In this document: positions 1 to 5,826 of the stretch, piece after piece | Layout of the letters: the number at the start of each line of letters is the position of its first letter | How positions within the stretch are numbered: the stretch's first letter is position 1 | Source: JALQUL01 sp964556425 | Lineage (GTDB): Bacteria; Pseudomonadota; Gammaproteobacteria; Burkholderiales; Burkholderiaceae_C | DNA length: 8,693 bases | Assembly: GCA_964556425.1 (NCBI GenBank) | Contig: CAZKWC010000094.1 | Location: forward strand, 1 to 8,693 | Reading direction: 5' to 3' | Made by a program: the position numbers and the translations under genes | The notes under the pieces: generated by a model | Told to the model about the DNA's origin: nothing | What the model saw: only the letters and a program-made list of their open reading frames with translations | Databases searched by the model: none

Positions 1-148
1 TGGCAAGTACTAAAACTACCTCTTTACCATTGATTTGACCCGACCAAAAATCACGTCCTGCATAAGGCGTACAAATTGGATTGATAAGTTGCTCTTTGAG
101 GCCATTGAGTTCTTGAGCCATAGCGGCTACGATTGCAATACGAGACAT
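1..148 (-). CDS. mtnN: 5'-methylthioadenosine/S-adenosylhomocysteine nucleosidase, N-terminal fragment (cut by window edge)
   Basis: Only the first 49 codons are present; the gene runs off the left edge. The minus strand from the ATG at 148 reads MSRIAIVAAMAQELNGLKEQ, then a segment containing AGRDFWSGQINGKEVVLVLA. This matches the start of the MTA/SAH nucleosidase family: a short first beta-strand ending in an 'AAM.EEL'-like turn, then a '..G.ING.EVVLV.S..GK' strand leading to the purine-binding core. The family hydrolyses methylthioadenosine and S-adenosylhomocysteine to adenine plus the thioribose, in the cytoplasm, feeding methionine salvage and the activated methyl cycle. The catalytic Asp and the GxxG region lie outside the window, so activity cannot be judged. 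No good Shine-Dalgarno is seen upstream of the ATG. A purine nucleoside phosphorylase-fold relative is the alternative, less likely given the AAMxxEL start. Confidence 0.72.
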   Translation of the reverse strand, partial: MSRIAIVAAMAQELNGLKEQLINPICTPYAGRDFWSGQINGKEVVLVLA

Positions 149-160
149 ATAATGAAGTGT

Positions 161-180
161 TAGATTTTAAAGATGAGGTC
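161..180. repeat. Copy 1 of a 20-base intergenic element (second copy at 2266-2285)
   Basis: This 20-mer (tagattttaaagatgaggtc) matches 2266-2285 (ttgatttcaaagatgaggtc) at 18 of 20 bases in the same orientation, with an identical 12-base core aaagatgaggtc. Both copies lie in intergenic DNA upstream of a minus-strand gene (mtnN here) with a plus-strand gene starting further right. It could be a protein-binding site or a small dispersed repeat; chance cannot be excluded in AT-rich DNA, although the GC-containing core argues against it. Confidence 0.45.
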
Positions 181-355
181 TTGTTGACACATTATGCTAA
201 GCTTTTTAAGGTAGGAAGTTATTTTTTAAAGCTACTGCTTTAAACTTTCAATATAGTCCTTATTTAATTACAAAGCATTGGTAATGAAGCTGTTAGCAAA
301 CTTTTAACTACGTTCATGGCACGATCTTAGCCGGTCTGTATTGTTGGTTTTTCAC

Positions 356-373
356 CCATAGCAATAACTATGG
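356..373. repeat. Short perfect inverted repeat upstream of pirin gene
   Basis: The half-sites ccatag (356-361) and ctatgg (368-373) are exact reverse complements separated by six bases. The repeat overlaps the weak promoter candidate for the pirin gene, so an operator role is possible. There is no T-tract, so it is not a terminator. Function is inferred from position only. Confidence 0.35.
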
Positions 374-378
374 TTAAG

Positions 379-410
379 TAATAAACTCAAAATAGCCTAA
401 TAGTTTATTA
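379..410. repeat. 8-bp inverted repeat with 16-base spacer upstream of pirin gene
   Basis: The half-sites taataaac (379-386) and gtttatta (403-410) are perfect reverse complements. They lie about 70-100 bases before the likely pirin start, in what should be promoter or leader DNA. The spacing suits a dimeric regulator covering two to three helical turns, or a hairpin in the 5' leader. The half-sites are AT-rich, so chance occurrence is a real alternative. Confidence 0.4.
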
Positions 411-479
411 GCTCATTTCAATCGCTACCATGGCTGCATGCCCTTGAGTTTTCAATTATTTGCATATAAGAAATTATCT

Positions 480-1343
480 ATGAAAAATATACTTGGTATT
501 TATAACAATCCTAGAGGTCATTGGGTAGGTGATGGATTTCCAGTGCGTTCTTTATTCACCTATCAAAGTCATGGTAAACAATTGAGTCCATTTTTAATGC
601 TTGATTATGCAGGACCTGCTGACTTTACACCTACTACTAGCCGGCGTGGGGTAGGGCAACACCCCCATAGGGGTTTTGAAACCGTTAGCATTATTTATGA
701 CGGTGAAGTAGCGCATCATGACTCAACTGGCCAGGGCGGTACTATTGGCCCAGGAGATGTGCAGTGGATGACTGCTGGGTCTGGAATTTTGCATGAAGAA
801 TTTCATTCGGAATCCTTTTCAAAAACAGGCGGTCGATTGCATATGGTGCAATTGTGGGTAAATTTACCTGCTAAAGATAAATTAACAGCTCCCGCTTATC
901 AAGCTTTATTAAAAGAGCAAATACCGGTAGTTGAGTTGCCTAATCACAGTGGCACAGTGCGTTTAATTGCAGGCCAATATCAAGATCAAAAAGGACCCGC
1001 TTCTACTTTTACTCCCATGAATGTATGGGATTTAAAAATTAAAGCGAATGTGCCGGTAGTCGTGCCAGCTCCGCAAGGTTGGAATACTGCTTTGGTGGTT
1101 TTAAATGGCAAAGTAAGATTAAATGGTCAGCATGATGCCTCTGAGGGGCAACTTATTGTGTATGCCAATGAAGGGCAAGATTTAGCTCTAGAAGCCAGTA
1201 CAGACGCAACACTTTTATTATTAAGTGGAGAGCCGATTCTTGAGCCAATAGTGGGTCATGGCCCATTTGTAATGAATACTATGCAAGAAATCAAAGATGC
1301 GATTACCGATTTTAATAATGGTGCATTTGGTCAAATAAACTAA
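480..1343 (+). CDS. Pirin family protein (cupin metalloprotein)
   Basis: A 287-residue bicupin protein of the pirin family, full length for bacterial members. The conserved start is MKNILGIYNNPRGHWVGDGF at the ATG at 480. An upstream in-frame ATG at 438 would add 14 residues (MPLSFQLFAYKKLS) with no family counterpart, so I prefer 480; neither has a strong Shine-Dalgarno. The metal-binding set is intact: H61 and H63 in GQHPHRGFET, and H105 and E107 in GILHEEFHS, equivalent to the two His, His and Glu that bind iron in human pirin and E. coli YhhW. The pirin C-terminal cupin follows (FTPMNVWDLKI near residue 180; LLLSGEPILEPIVGHGPFVM near 250-270). Some pirins have quercetin 2,3-dioxygenase activity in vitro and some modulate transcription or metabolic enzymes; the substrate here cannot be read from sequence. 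The gene appears monocistronic, closed by a terminator at 1356-1399. Confidence 0.93.
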   Translation: MKNILGIYNNPRGHWVGDGFPVRSLFTYQSHGKQLSPFLMLDYAGPADFTPTTSRRGVGQHPHRGFETVSIIYDGEVAHHDSTGQGGTIGPGDVQWMTAGSGILHEEFHSESFSKTGGRLHMVQLWVNLPAKDKLTAPAYQALLKEQIPVVELPNHSGTVRLIAGQYQDQKGPASTFTPMNVWDLKIKANVPVVVPAPQGWNTALVVLNGKVRLNGQHDASEGQLIVYANEGQDLALEASTDATLLLLSGEPILEPIVGHGPFVMNTMQEIKDAITDFNNGAFGQIN

Positions 1344-1355
1344 AAATTTTTTTGC

Positions 1356-1399
1356 TTGGCTTAGCGGGACTATTAATAGTACTCTAGGCCAATTTTTTT
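1356..1399 (+). terminator. Intrinsic terminator after pirin gene
   Basis: A stem of ttggcttag (1356-1364) with ctaggccaa (1384-1392), one mismatch, encloses a palindromic segment actattaatagt (1369-1380) and is followed directly by seven T residues (1393-1399). It starts 12 bases after the pirin stop. The run of T after the stem gives the plus-strand direction. Whether it also stops minus-strand transcripts from the converging HupE-like gene is unclear, because there the T-run comes several bases after the stem. Confidence 0.8.
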
Positions 1400-1489
1400 A
1401 TTTAAACGATTTTTAATAGATAAATAATCAAATAATTGGGTGCTTTATGCTGTCACCACCTCTATTGAAAGTCAGAAAAAAGAATTATT

Positions 1490-2062
1490 TTAAGTTTTGA
1501 GTTCAATTAAAAAAACAAAATTGATACCCAATAATAAAGTAATAAAACCAACTGCTTTTAAAAGTTCTCTGCCATAGGTTTTTTTAAGTGTTAGCAAAGT
1601 TGCAAAAGCACCAATGACATGTAAACTGGCGGTTGTCATTAAAAAGCCTAAAACATAGTTGAATTTATTTGCATTAAATGGTATTTCAGTTCCGTGTGCG
1701 AAACCATGAAAAATACCAAATAACGCCACACCAGTAGCAGCAACTGTGATATTGCCTCTTTCATTAAAAGCAATTGCCATACCTAGCAAAATAATAGAAA
1801 TTGCAATGCCTAACTCGGAATAAGGCAGCATGATTTGCAAAAAGCCCATCCAAGCACCCAGTATCATTGTGAATACAAAAGCAATTGGCACTATAAAAAT
1901 AGCTTTGCCTCCAATCAGTGCGCTCCATGCACCAACCGCTAGCATGGCTAACAAATGATCAAGCCCTGTTATAGGGTGTAGAAAACCATCATTGGTACTG
2001 CCGTGAGCAAGCAACCATGTAGGATAAATAAGGATTGGTAAAGTCAAAAAAAATTTATTCAT
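1490..2062 (-). CDS. HupE/UreJ family membrane protein (putative nickel/cobalt permease)
   Basis: A 190-residue integral membrane protein. It begins with a signal peptide-like segment (residues 1-19, MNKFFLTLPILIYPTWLLA) followed by His20-Gly21, which would be the new N-terminus. The family signatures are intact: HPITGLDHLLAML at 29-41 (HPxxGxDHxxxM) and FHGFAHGTEI at 118-127. About five further hydrophobic helices follow. HupE has been shown to be a nickel permease in Rhizobium, and UreJ relatives are linked to urease; His and Asp/Glu in these motifs are the metal ligands proposed for the family. Neither hydrogenase nor urease genes are in view, so this is a stand-alone copy and the metal is uncertain (nickel or cobalt). 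I chose the ATG at 2062 over an in-frame TTG six bases upstream because it starts a normal signal peptide. No Shine-Dalgarno is obvious. Confidence 0.9.
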   Translation of the reverse strand: MNKFFLTLPILIYPTWLLAHGSTNDGFLHPITGLDHLLAMLAVGAWSALIGGKAIFIVPIAFVFTMILGAWMGFLQIMLPYSELGIAISIILLGMAIAFNERGNITVAATGVALFGIFHGFAHGTEIPFNANKFNYVLGFLMTTASLHVIGAFATLLTLKKTYGRELLKAVGFITLLLGINFVFLIELKT

Positions 2063-2113
2063 AAGCAATTTTTCGCAAGATTCATGCCACGGAATTTTTT
2101 TATTATTTTAACT

Positions 2114-2150
2114 AGCTGTTTGATATAACAAGCCGATTCAAAAAACAGCT
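2114..2150. repeat. 8-bp perfect inverted repeat upstream of the HupE-like gene
   Basis: The half-sites agctgttt (2114-2121) and aaacagct (2143-2150) are exact reverse complements with 21 bases between them. They lie 52-88 bases upstream of the HupE-like ATG. On the minus strand they flank an extended -10-like sequence (tgttatatc, complement of 2122-2130), and TTGACA (complement of 2151-2156) abuts the outer edge. This places the repeat where an operator for the metal-permease gene would be expected. A metal-responsive repressor site is a speculation; I do not recognise the half-site. Confidence 0.45.
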
Positions 2151-2156
2151 TGTCAA
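2122..2156 (-). promoter_or_regulatory. Candidate promoter elements of the HupE-like gene
   Basis: On the minus strand a perfect TTGACA (2156-2151) is followed 23 bases later by TATATC preceded by TGT, that is an extended -10-like TGnTATATC (2130-2122). The spacing is too long for a normal sigma-70 pair, so either the extended -10 works alone or one of the two elements is fortuitous. Position about 60 bases before the ATG is suitable. Confidence 0.35.
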
Positions 2157-2265
2157 ATTAGATGCAAAGATTTCTTAAACTTATTTAAAAAGTCTAACGT
2201 ATGATCGAATAAAAGGTATTAACAAAGTCTTGCTTAATGAGCTATGGGTATTACTTGTTGATATA

Positions 2266-2285
2266 TTGATTTCAAAGATGAGGTC
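2266..2285. repeat. Copy 2 of the 20-base intergenic element
   Basis: It matches 161-180 at 18 of 20 bases, same orientation, with an identical core aaagatgaggtc. It lies 200 bases upstream of the minus-strand HupE-like start and about 150 bases upstream of the plus-strand repeat-protein start. Confidence 0.45.
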
Positions 2286-2372
2286 AATGCTATAGGGTGT
2301 TGCCACTACTAAAGATAGTAGGGGATGCGTTTGGAAACTTGCCAAATAGTTCATTGTTATTGTTAGTAAGCC

Positions 2373-2394
2373 TAAAACTTGCGAGTTTTATAAT
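2373..2394 (+). promoter_or_regulatory. TATAAT -10 box overlapping a short hairpin, upstream of repeat-protein gene
   Basis: A perfect TATAAT lies at 2389-2394, 37 bases before the ATG at 2432, so transcription from about 2401 would give a leader of roughly 30 bases. No good -35 is found at the right distance. Immediately upstream, taaaact (2373-2379) pairs with agtttta (2384-2390) around a tgcg loop, a perfect 7-bp palindrome covering the spacer and the start of the -10. This could be an operator. The -10 supports 2432 over the far-upstream GTG as the true start. Confidence 0.4.
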
Positions 2395-2431
2395 ATGTTT
2401 TTTTAAATTTTTATTTAATTGTTTACCTACT

Positions 2432-2959
2432 ATGACCAAAACGACTTTACCTGATTTAAGTACTGTTAGCCTTAGTGTTGGCGGTGTGTCAGTCAAACTA
2501 GATAGTACTGCTTTGGCTGATGTCATTAGAAACTTACCGGATACTGAGGCCTATAAAAAATTTTATGAAGGCTTAATAACCCATCCTAGTTCTAGGGTGC
2601 GATCAAATATTGCCGATAAAGAACAATTAGGTGAAGAGGCAATTCTTCAACTTGCGAAAGATGCATCAGTTGAGGTACTTCGAAACTTAGCTAGAAATAG
2701 AACGGTTAGAGAAGTGCTTTCACTAGAATTAACACTGTTAATCATTGAGCGTGATGTAGAGGTCGCAGACACGATTGCTTCGTATGTTGAAGATTGGAGT
2801 AACACTATCGAAATTGCAAAAATTTTAAAAAATCATACGGATCCGCAGGTGCGGTTTTCCTTGGCAAATAATAGAGGTACACCTAAAACCATATTACGTC
2901 AGCAACTTAAAGACCCAGAGGAATCTATTGCCGCTGCAGCTAAAGAAAACTTAAGATGA
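2432..2959 (+). CDS. HEAT/LRV-like alpha-helical repeat protein of unknown function
   Basis: A 175-residue soluble protein from the ATG at 2432. After a polar N-terminus (1-40) it is built of helical repeats of about 26-31 residues with a common start, [H/D]-x-[S/D]-x-x-V-R-x-x-[I/L]-A: HPSSRVRSNIADKEQLGEEA at 51, DASVEVLRNLARN at 77, DVEVADTIASYVED at 108, HTDPQVRFSLANNRGTPKTI at 135, and a degenerate last unit DPEESIAAAAKENL at 161. The first and fourth units resemble the leucine-rich repeat variant/HEAT-like pattern, which forms protein-binding solenoids. There are no catalytic motifs, so a scaffold or adaptor role is an inference and no partner is evident. A longer version from a GTG at 2297 would add a 45-residue hydrophobic N-terminus, judged artefactual. 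No Shine-Dalgarno is visible before the ATG. Confidence 0.75.
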   Translation: MTKTTLPDLSTVSLSVGGVSVKLDSTALADVIRNLPDTEAYKKFYEGLITHPSSRVRSNIADKEQLGEEAILQLAKDASVEVLRNLARNRTVREVLSLELTLLIIERDVEVADTIASYVEDWSNTIEIAKILKNHTDPQVRFSLANNRGTPKTILRQQLKDPEESIAAAAKENLR

Positions 2960-3072
2960 ATTTTAAGATAGGGTATTAAAAATACTCGTGAGATAAGCTT
3001 ACTCGTTTGTATTTTGCATCAATTACGAGGTCTAGCAAAAAAACAAATAACGATCAATATTTGAGATGTGAA

Positions 3073-3107
3073 TAAAGGCACATTGTTTGATAAACAATGT
3101 GCCTTTA
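3073..3107. terminator. Long perfect hairpin between converging genes (probable bidirectional terminator)
   Basis: The segment from 3073 (taaaggcacattgttt) pairs without mismatch with the segment ending at 3107 (aaacaatgtgccttta), giving a 16-bp stem around a 3-base gat loop. It lies 114 bases after the repeat-protein stop and 20 bases after the rhodanese stop, so it is placed to end both transcripts. The T-run is only three on each side within the stem base (cctttaata on the plus strand, cctttattc on the minus strand), but stem stability is high. Confidence 0.75.
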
Positions 3108-3126
3108 ATACTAAATAAACGTTTGA

Positions 3127-3423
3127 TTAGAGGCGGTCGATTGGTAAGTTCATACTTAGGGCCACAGAACCTGCATTTATACCGTTACTGACTTTCGAAT
3201 AGCCTTGTTGTTGCATAAATTGGCATGCCATATCGGCTCTTACGCCTGCGGCACAATAAATAACTACTGCTGTATCTTTGTTAGGGACTAAATTTGCTAT
3301 TTGTTGTGCAAATTGGTCAAGGGGTAAATTGACAGCACCGCGCACATAACCACTATTAAACTCACCCGCTGATCGAACATCAATAATAAGGGGGGCTGAA
3401 GTGGTGGAGTTTTGCTCTGACAT
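3127..3423 (-). CDS. Single-domain rhodanese-like sulfurtransferase
   Basis: A 98-residue protein that is a single rhodanese domain. The landmarks are LIIDVRSAGEFNSGYVRGAVNLP (within 12-34), where D15-V-R17 is the classic DVR of the first strand and the GAVNLP motif follows, and the active loop C57-A-A-G-V-R62. Six residues from Cys to Arg is the loop length of thiosulfate sulfurtransferases rather than Cdc25-type phosphatases. The Cys would carry a persulfide. There is no signal peptide, so it should be cytoplasmic, like GlpE rather than the periplasmic PspE. The ATG at 3423 has a purine-rich aagagac sequence seven to eight bases upstream. An upstream GTG at 3489 would add a Phe/Leu-rich 22-residue leader and is less likely. 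The gene appears monocistronic; the sulfur acceptor is not indicated by context. Confidence 0.9.
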   Translation of the reverse strand: MSEQNSTTSAPLIIDVRSAGEFNSGYVRGAVNLPLDQFAQQIANLVPNKDTAVVIYCAAGVRADMACQFMQQQGYSKVSNGINAGSVALSMNLPIDRL

Positions 3424-3684
3424 AAAAGTCTCTTTTCTTAGAAAGTTGAAAAATAAATGAAATAAACTCAATTTTAATACTACAAGCACTCATTAGCGGC
3501 CATCAGTTAGATTTGTTGGATTTTGCTCAGATTTGAATTTTTTTAATGGTTCGTAATTGAGAAAAATCAAGTTTAAAAATGAATAAATGTATTATTTAGG
3601 CCGATTATGTATGTTGACCTCACAAAAGCAAGAATTTGAAAAGAATTGCGATTAATTAAGCAGGTTCGCCCTTTGTTTTTATCT

Positions 3685-3690
3685 CATAAT
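3685..3690 (+). promoter_or_regulatory. CATAAT -10-like box just before the kinase ATG
   Basis: CATAAT ends seven bases before the ATG at 3698. If it is a -10 element, transcription would start at or next to the start codon and the mRNA would be leaderless, which fits the absence of a Shine-Dalgarno. The position 17 bases upstream (aggttc) is a poor -35, so the evidence is weak. Confidence 0.25.
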
Positions 3691-3697
3691 TTTGGCT

Positions 3698-5800
3698 ATG
3701 AAGCAGAAAATAATAAAAAGTATATTGGTTGGTTTGTTCTTGTTGATTCAGTTAATGGGTAGTCAACTGTATGCTACTAGTCGTCATTTAAGTTTGTTAG
3801 AGTCCCATCCATCGTCCATTAATCTCATCCCATTTTTTGACGTATTAGAAGATAAAACTTCACAACTTAGCTGGGAAAATATTCAGAACAAGCAGTCTAA
3901 TTTAGCTTGGCAAAGCCTAGACTTACAGACAGAAGGATTCAATTTTGGGTTTACCCAATCTACCTATTGGCTAAGGCTTACGATTGATAATAAAAGTCCC
4001 TTAGCCCACGAAAAAATTTTAGAGTTGTCTAAGGCCAGATTAAATTATGTTGATTTTTATCAGGAGGATACAGATGGTCGCCTCACTACGGTGAAGACCG
4101 GTGATTTATTACCATTTGCAAGTCGTCCTTATCCCAGTCGATTTTTTGTTTTTCCCGTCAAAATTCCTGCTTATTCACAAACTGTTTTGTATTTAAGAGT
4201 GCAGTCAGAAGCTGCCTTAGTGCTTCCAATTAAATTGTGGAAACCTTCTGATTACCACAAAAGTGAGCAATTAACTTATGCCTTACAAGCGATGTATGTT
4301 GGCCTTGCAATAGGCATGATATTGCTCAATTTATTAATTTATATCTCTATAAAAGATCTAAATTATTTACTTTACGTAGGTTTTTCAACCGCATTAGTGT
4401 TCTCGATTACTGCCTTAAATGGTCTGCAAAAAGAGTTTTTGCATTTTGAGTCTGAAACTTATTTTAGAGTAGCTAGCCCTATTGGTTTTTCTATTTCTTT
4501 GGCGTTTGCGATTTATTTTTTACGCAATATGTTAAAGACTTGGATTACCAGTGCAAAGTTTGAACCTTGGCTCAAGCTATTGGCAGGATTGCATTTGTTA
4601 CTTTGCTTGGCTTATTTGACTTCACAATATTCATTTGTTGTACCAGGACAAATTTTAAATTTTGTCACCATACTCACTATTTTGCTGGTAGCCGGCAGAG
4701 CGGTAATTCATAAACAAAGGGAAGCTTATTTTTGTTTTATTGCTTTTTTGATTTTGCTAGGTTCAGGTGCTTTTACAGCAGCGGTCCCATTGTTTTTATT
4801 ACCTGTTTCGAATGTGAGTTTGTATGCTATTCAAATTGGTTCTGCAATAGAAATAGTATTAATGTCTTTAGCTATTGCAGATAGGTTTCATATGTTAAGG
4901 CTCGACATGATGAGTGCTCAGACAAAAATTTTAAATGCGCAGGAAAAGGCAATAGAAAATCTCAAAAAATCAGAGAAACAACTAGAAGCAAAAGTGATGG
5001 ATATTAGTTTGGATTACCAAACGCTAAATAAAAGCTTGCAACTCACCTTATTAGATTTAAACCAAACCAAATTAAAGTTAATTGAGTCTGAAAGCAAAGT
5101 GACACAAAGTGAAATCAATGCAAAAAAATCGATAGACGAGCAAAGGCAGTTTTTGGCTATGGTGTCTCATGAATTTAGAATGCCGCTCACCATTATTGAC
5201 AGAGCGAATCAATTATTAGAAAGAAAAATTCAGAATAAACCTGATACCGCATCAATTTTAGGAAGAATAAAAAGAGCCGTATCAAAGCTTACACACTTTA
5301 TGGATAATTATCTCACTCAAGATAGGCTCGATAGTTATGAGCTAACCGTTAATTACGGTGAGGTCAACCTAAAAGATTTAATTAGCTCGGTGGTTGATTA
5401 TGCAAGGTTGATTTCGGATCAATATTCTTTACGCGTAGAACTAGATGAAGAACTTTCAATTTTTAAGGCTGACCCTGATTTATTAAGAATCTTAGTTTTT
5501 AATTTAGTGAGTAATGCAATTAAATATTCTCCTGTAGGTCAGGAAATTATTTTGCGAGTTTATAAAGAAAATAATTTATTAAAAATTGAGGTTATCGATC
5601 AAGGATTTGGTGTTACCGAAAAAGAAATGGAGCATATTTTCAAGACCTATGCAAGAGGTCGTCAGGCCAGTAATGTGCCGGGTGCTGGTTTGGGTTTGTC
5701 TCTGGTAGAGAGAATTACGCAACTACATGGTGGTACCTTAGAGTTTAATAGTACTGAAGGTGTCGGCACCCATGTAGTTATTTCTTTGCAATTTACTTAG
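3698..5800 (+). CDS. 7TMR-DISM sensor histidine kinase (orphan, full length)
   Basis: A 700-residue membrane sensor kinase. The order is: signal peptide (about 1-26); periplasmic 7TMR-DISMED2-like beta-rich domain (about 38-180, with STYWLRLTIDN and FPVKIPAYSQTVLYLRVQS); seven-helix 7TMR-DISM region (about 191-395); coiled coil (about 400-480, Lys/Glu/Gln-rich); HisKA with H491 in MVSHEFRMPL; HATPase with N-box NLVSNAIKYSP (602-612), G1 box DQGFGV (from D634) and G2 box GAGLGLSL (from G662). All catalytic motifs are intact, and there is no fused receiver, HAMP or PAS domain. In this class the extracellular domain is thought to bind carbohydrate or other small ligands; the ligand here is unknown. 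No response regulator adjoins it. Its C-terminal 163 residues are about 75% identical to the partial kinase at 8200-8693, so it probably shares that operon's regulator. The ATG at 3698 is chosen over a TTG two codons earlier; no Shine-Dalgarno precedes it. Confidence 0.95.
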   Translation: MKQKIIKSILVGLFLLIQLMGSQLYATSRHLSLLESHPSSINLIPFFDVLEDKTSQLSWENIQNKQSNLAWQSLDLQTEGFNFGFTQSTYWLRLTIDNKSPLAHEKILELSKARLNYVDFYQEDTDGRLTTVKTGDLLPFASRPYPSRFFVFPVKIPAYSQTVLYLRVQSEAALVLPIKLWKPSDYHKSEQLTYALQAMYVGLAIGMILLNLLIYISIKDLNYLLYVGFSTALVFSITALNGLQKEFLHFESETYFRVASPIGFSISLAFAIYFLRNMLKTWITSAKFEPWLKLLAGLHLLLCLAYLTSQYSFVVPGQILNFVTILTILLVAGRAVIHKQREAYFCFIAFLILLGSGAFTAAVPLFLLPVSNVSLYAIQIGSAIEIVLMSLAIADRFHMLRLDMMSAQTKILNAQEKAIENLKKSEKQLEAKVMDISLDYQTLNKSLQLTLLDLNQTKLKLIESESKVTQSEINAKKSIDEQRQFLAMVSHEFRMPLTIIDRANQLLERKIQNKPDTASILGRIKRAVSKLTHFMDNYLTQDRLDSYELTVNYGEVNLKDLISSVVDYARLISDQYSLRVELDEELSIFKADPDLLRILVFNLVSNAIKYSPVGQEIILRVYKENNLLKIEVIDQGFGVTEKEMEHIFKTYARGRQASNVPGAGLGLSLVERITQLHGGTLEFNSTEGVGTHVVISLQFT

Positions 5801-5826
5801 TAGTTTATTTTTGTTAAAAATGGTGA

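Larger units (their letters stand above)
149..479. other. Divergent intergenic region between mtnN and the pirin gene
   Basis: I see no gene here. The region must hold promoters for both divergent genes. On the minus strand CATAAT (complement of 191-196) is a plausible -10 box for mtnN, without a convincing -35. On the plus strand TTGACA at 184-189 is a perfect -35 hexamer but has only a poor -10 (taaggt, 207-212). Near the pirin gene, ttgttg (341-346) followed by taacta (365-370) is a weak promoter candidate. Two inverted repeats (356-373 and 379-410) and one copy of a 20-base repeated element (161-180) also lie here and are listed separately. Confidence 0.5.
2063..2431. other. Divergent intergenic region between the HupE-like gene and the repeat-protein gene
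   Basis: There is no convincing gene. An open frame continues leftward from the repeat-protein gene to a GTG at 2297, but it encodes a Leu/Phe-rich stretch of the kind produced by T-rich DNA, and a perfect -10 box lies inside it, so I treat it as non-coding. The region holds an 8-bp inverted repeat (2114-2150), minus-strand promoter elements for the HupE-like gene, the second copy of the 20-base element (2266-2285), a short hairpin (2373-2390) and a TATAAT at 2389-2394. Confidence 0.55.

Noticed and set aside
1438..1462. ggtg/cacc hairpin as terminator of the HupE-like gene
   Set aside because: Only four pairs around an 11-base loop and no T-run on the minus strand.
2297..2431. Upstream GTG extension of the repeat protein, giving a hydrophobic N-terminus that could be a membrane anchor
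   Set aside because: The Leu/Phe-rich stretch follows from T-rich DNA, there is no Shine-Dalgarno, and a perfect TATAAT with a suitable distance to the ATG at 2432 lies inside it.
2290..2526. Minus-strand 78-codon open frame
   Set aside because: It lies antisense to the repeat-protein gene and its promoter region, has no recognisable domain or ribosome binding site, and its Lys/Asn/Ser content is typical of a shadow frame.
2965..3035. Overlapping short inverted repeats (gtatt/aataC, gagataagcttactc) after the repeat-protein gene
   Set aside because: The stems are five bases or less or out of register, without a T-run; the perfect hairpin at 3073-3107 is a better terminator.
3424..3489. Upstream GTG extension of the rhodanese, a possible signal peptide
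   Set aside because: The 22 residues are Phe/Leu-rich as expected of T-rich non-coding DNA, lack a cleavage site, and the internal ATG at 3423 has a purine-rich site at the right distance and starts the family-like protein.
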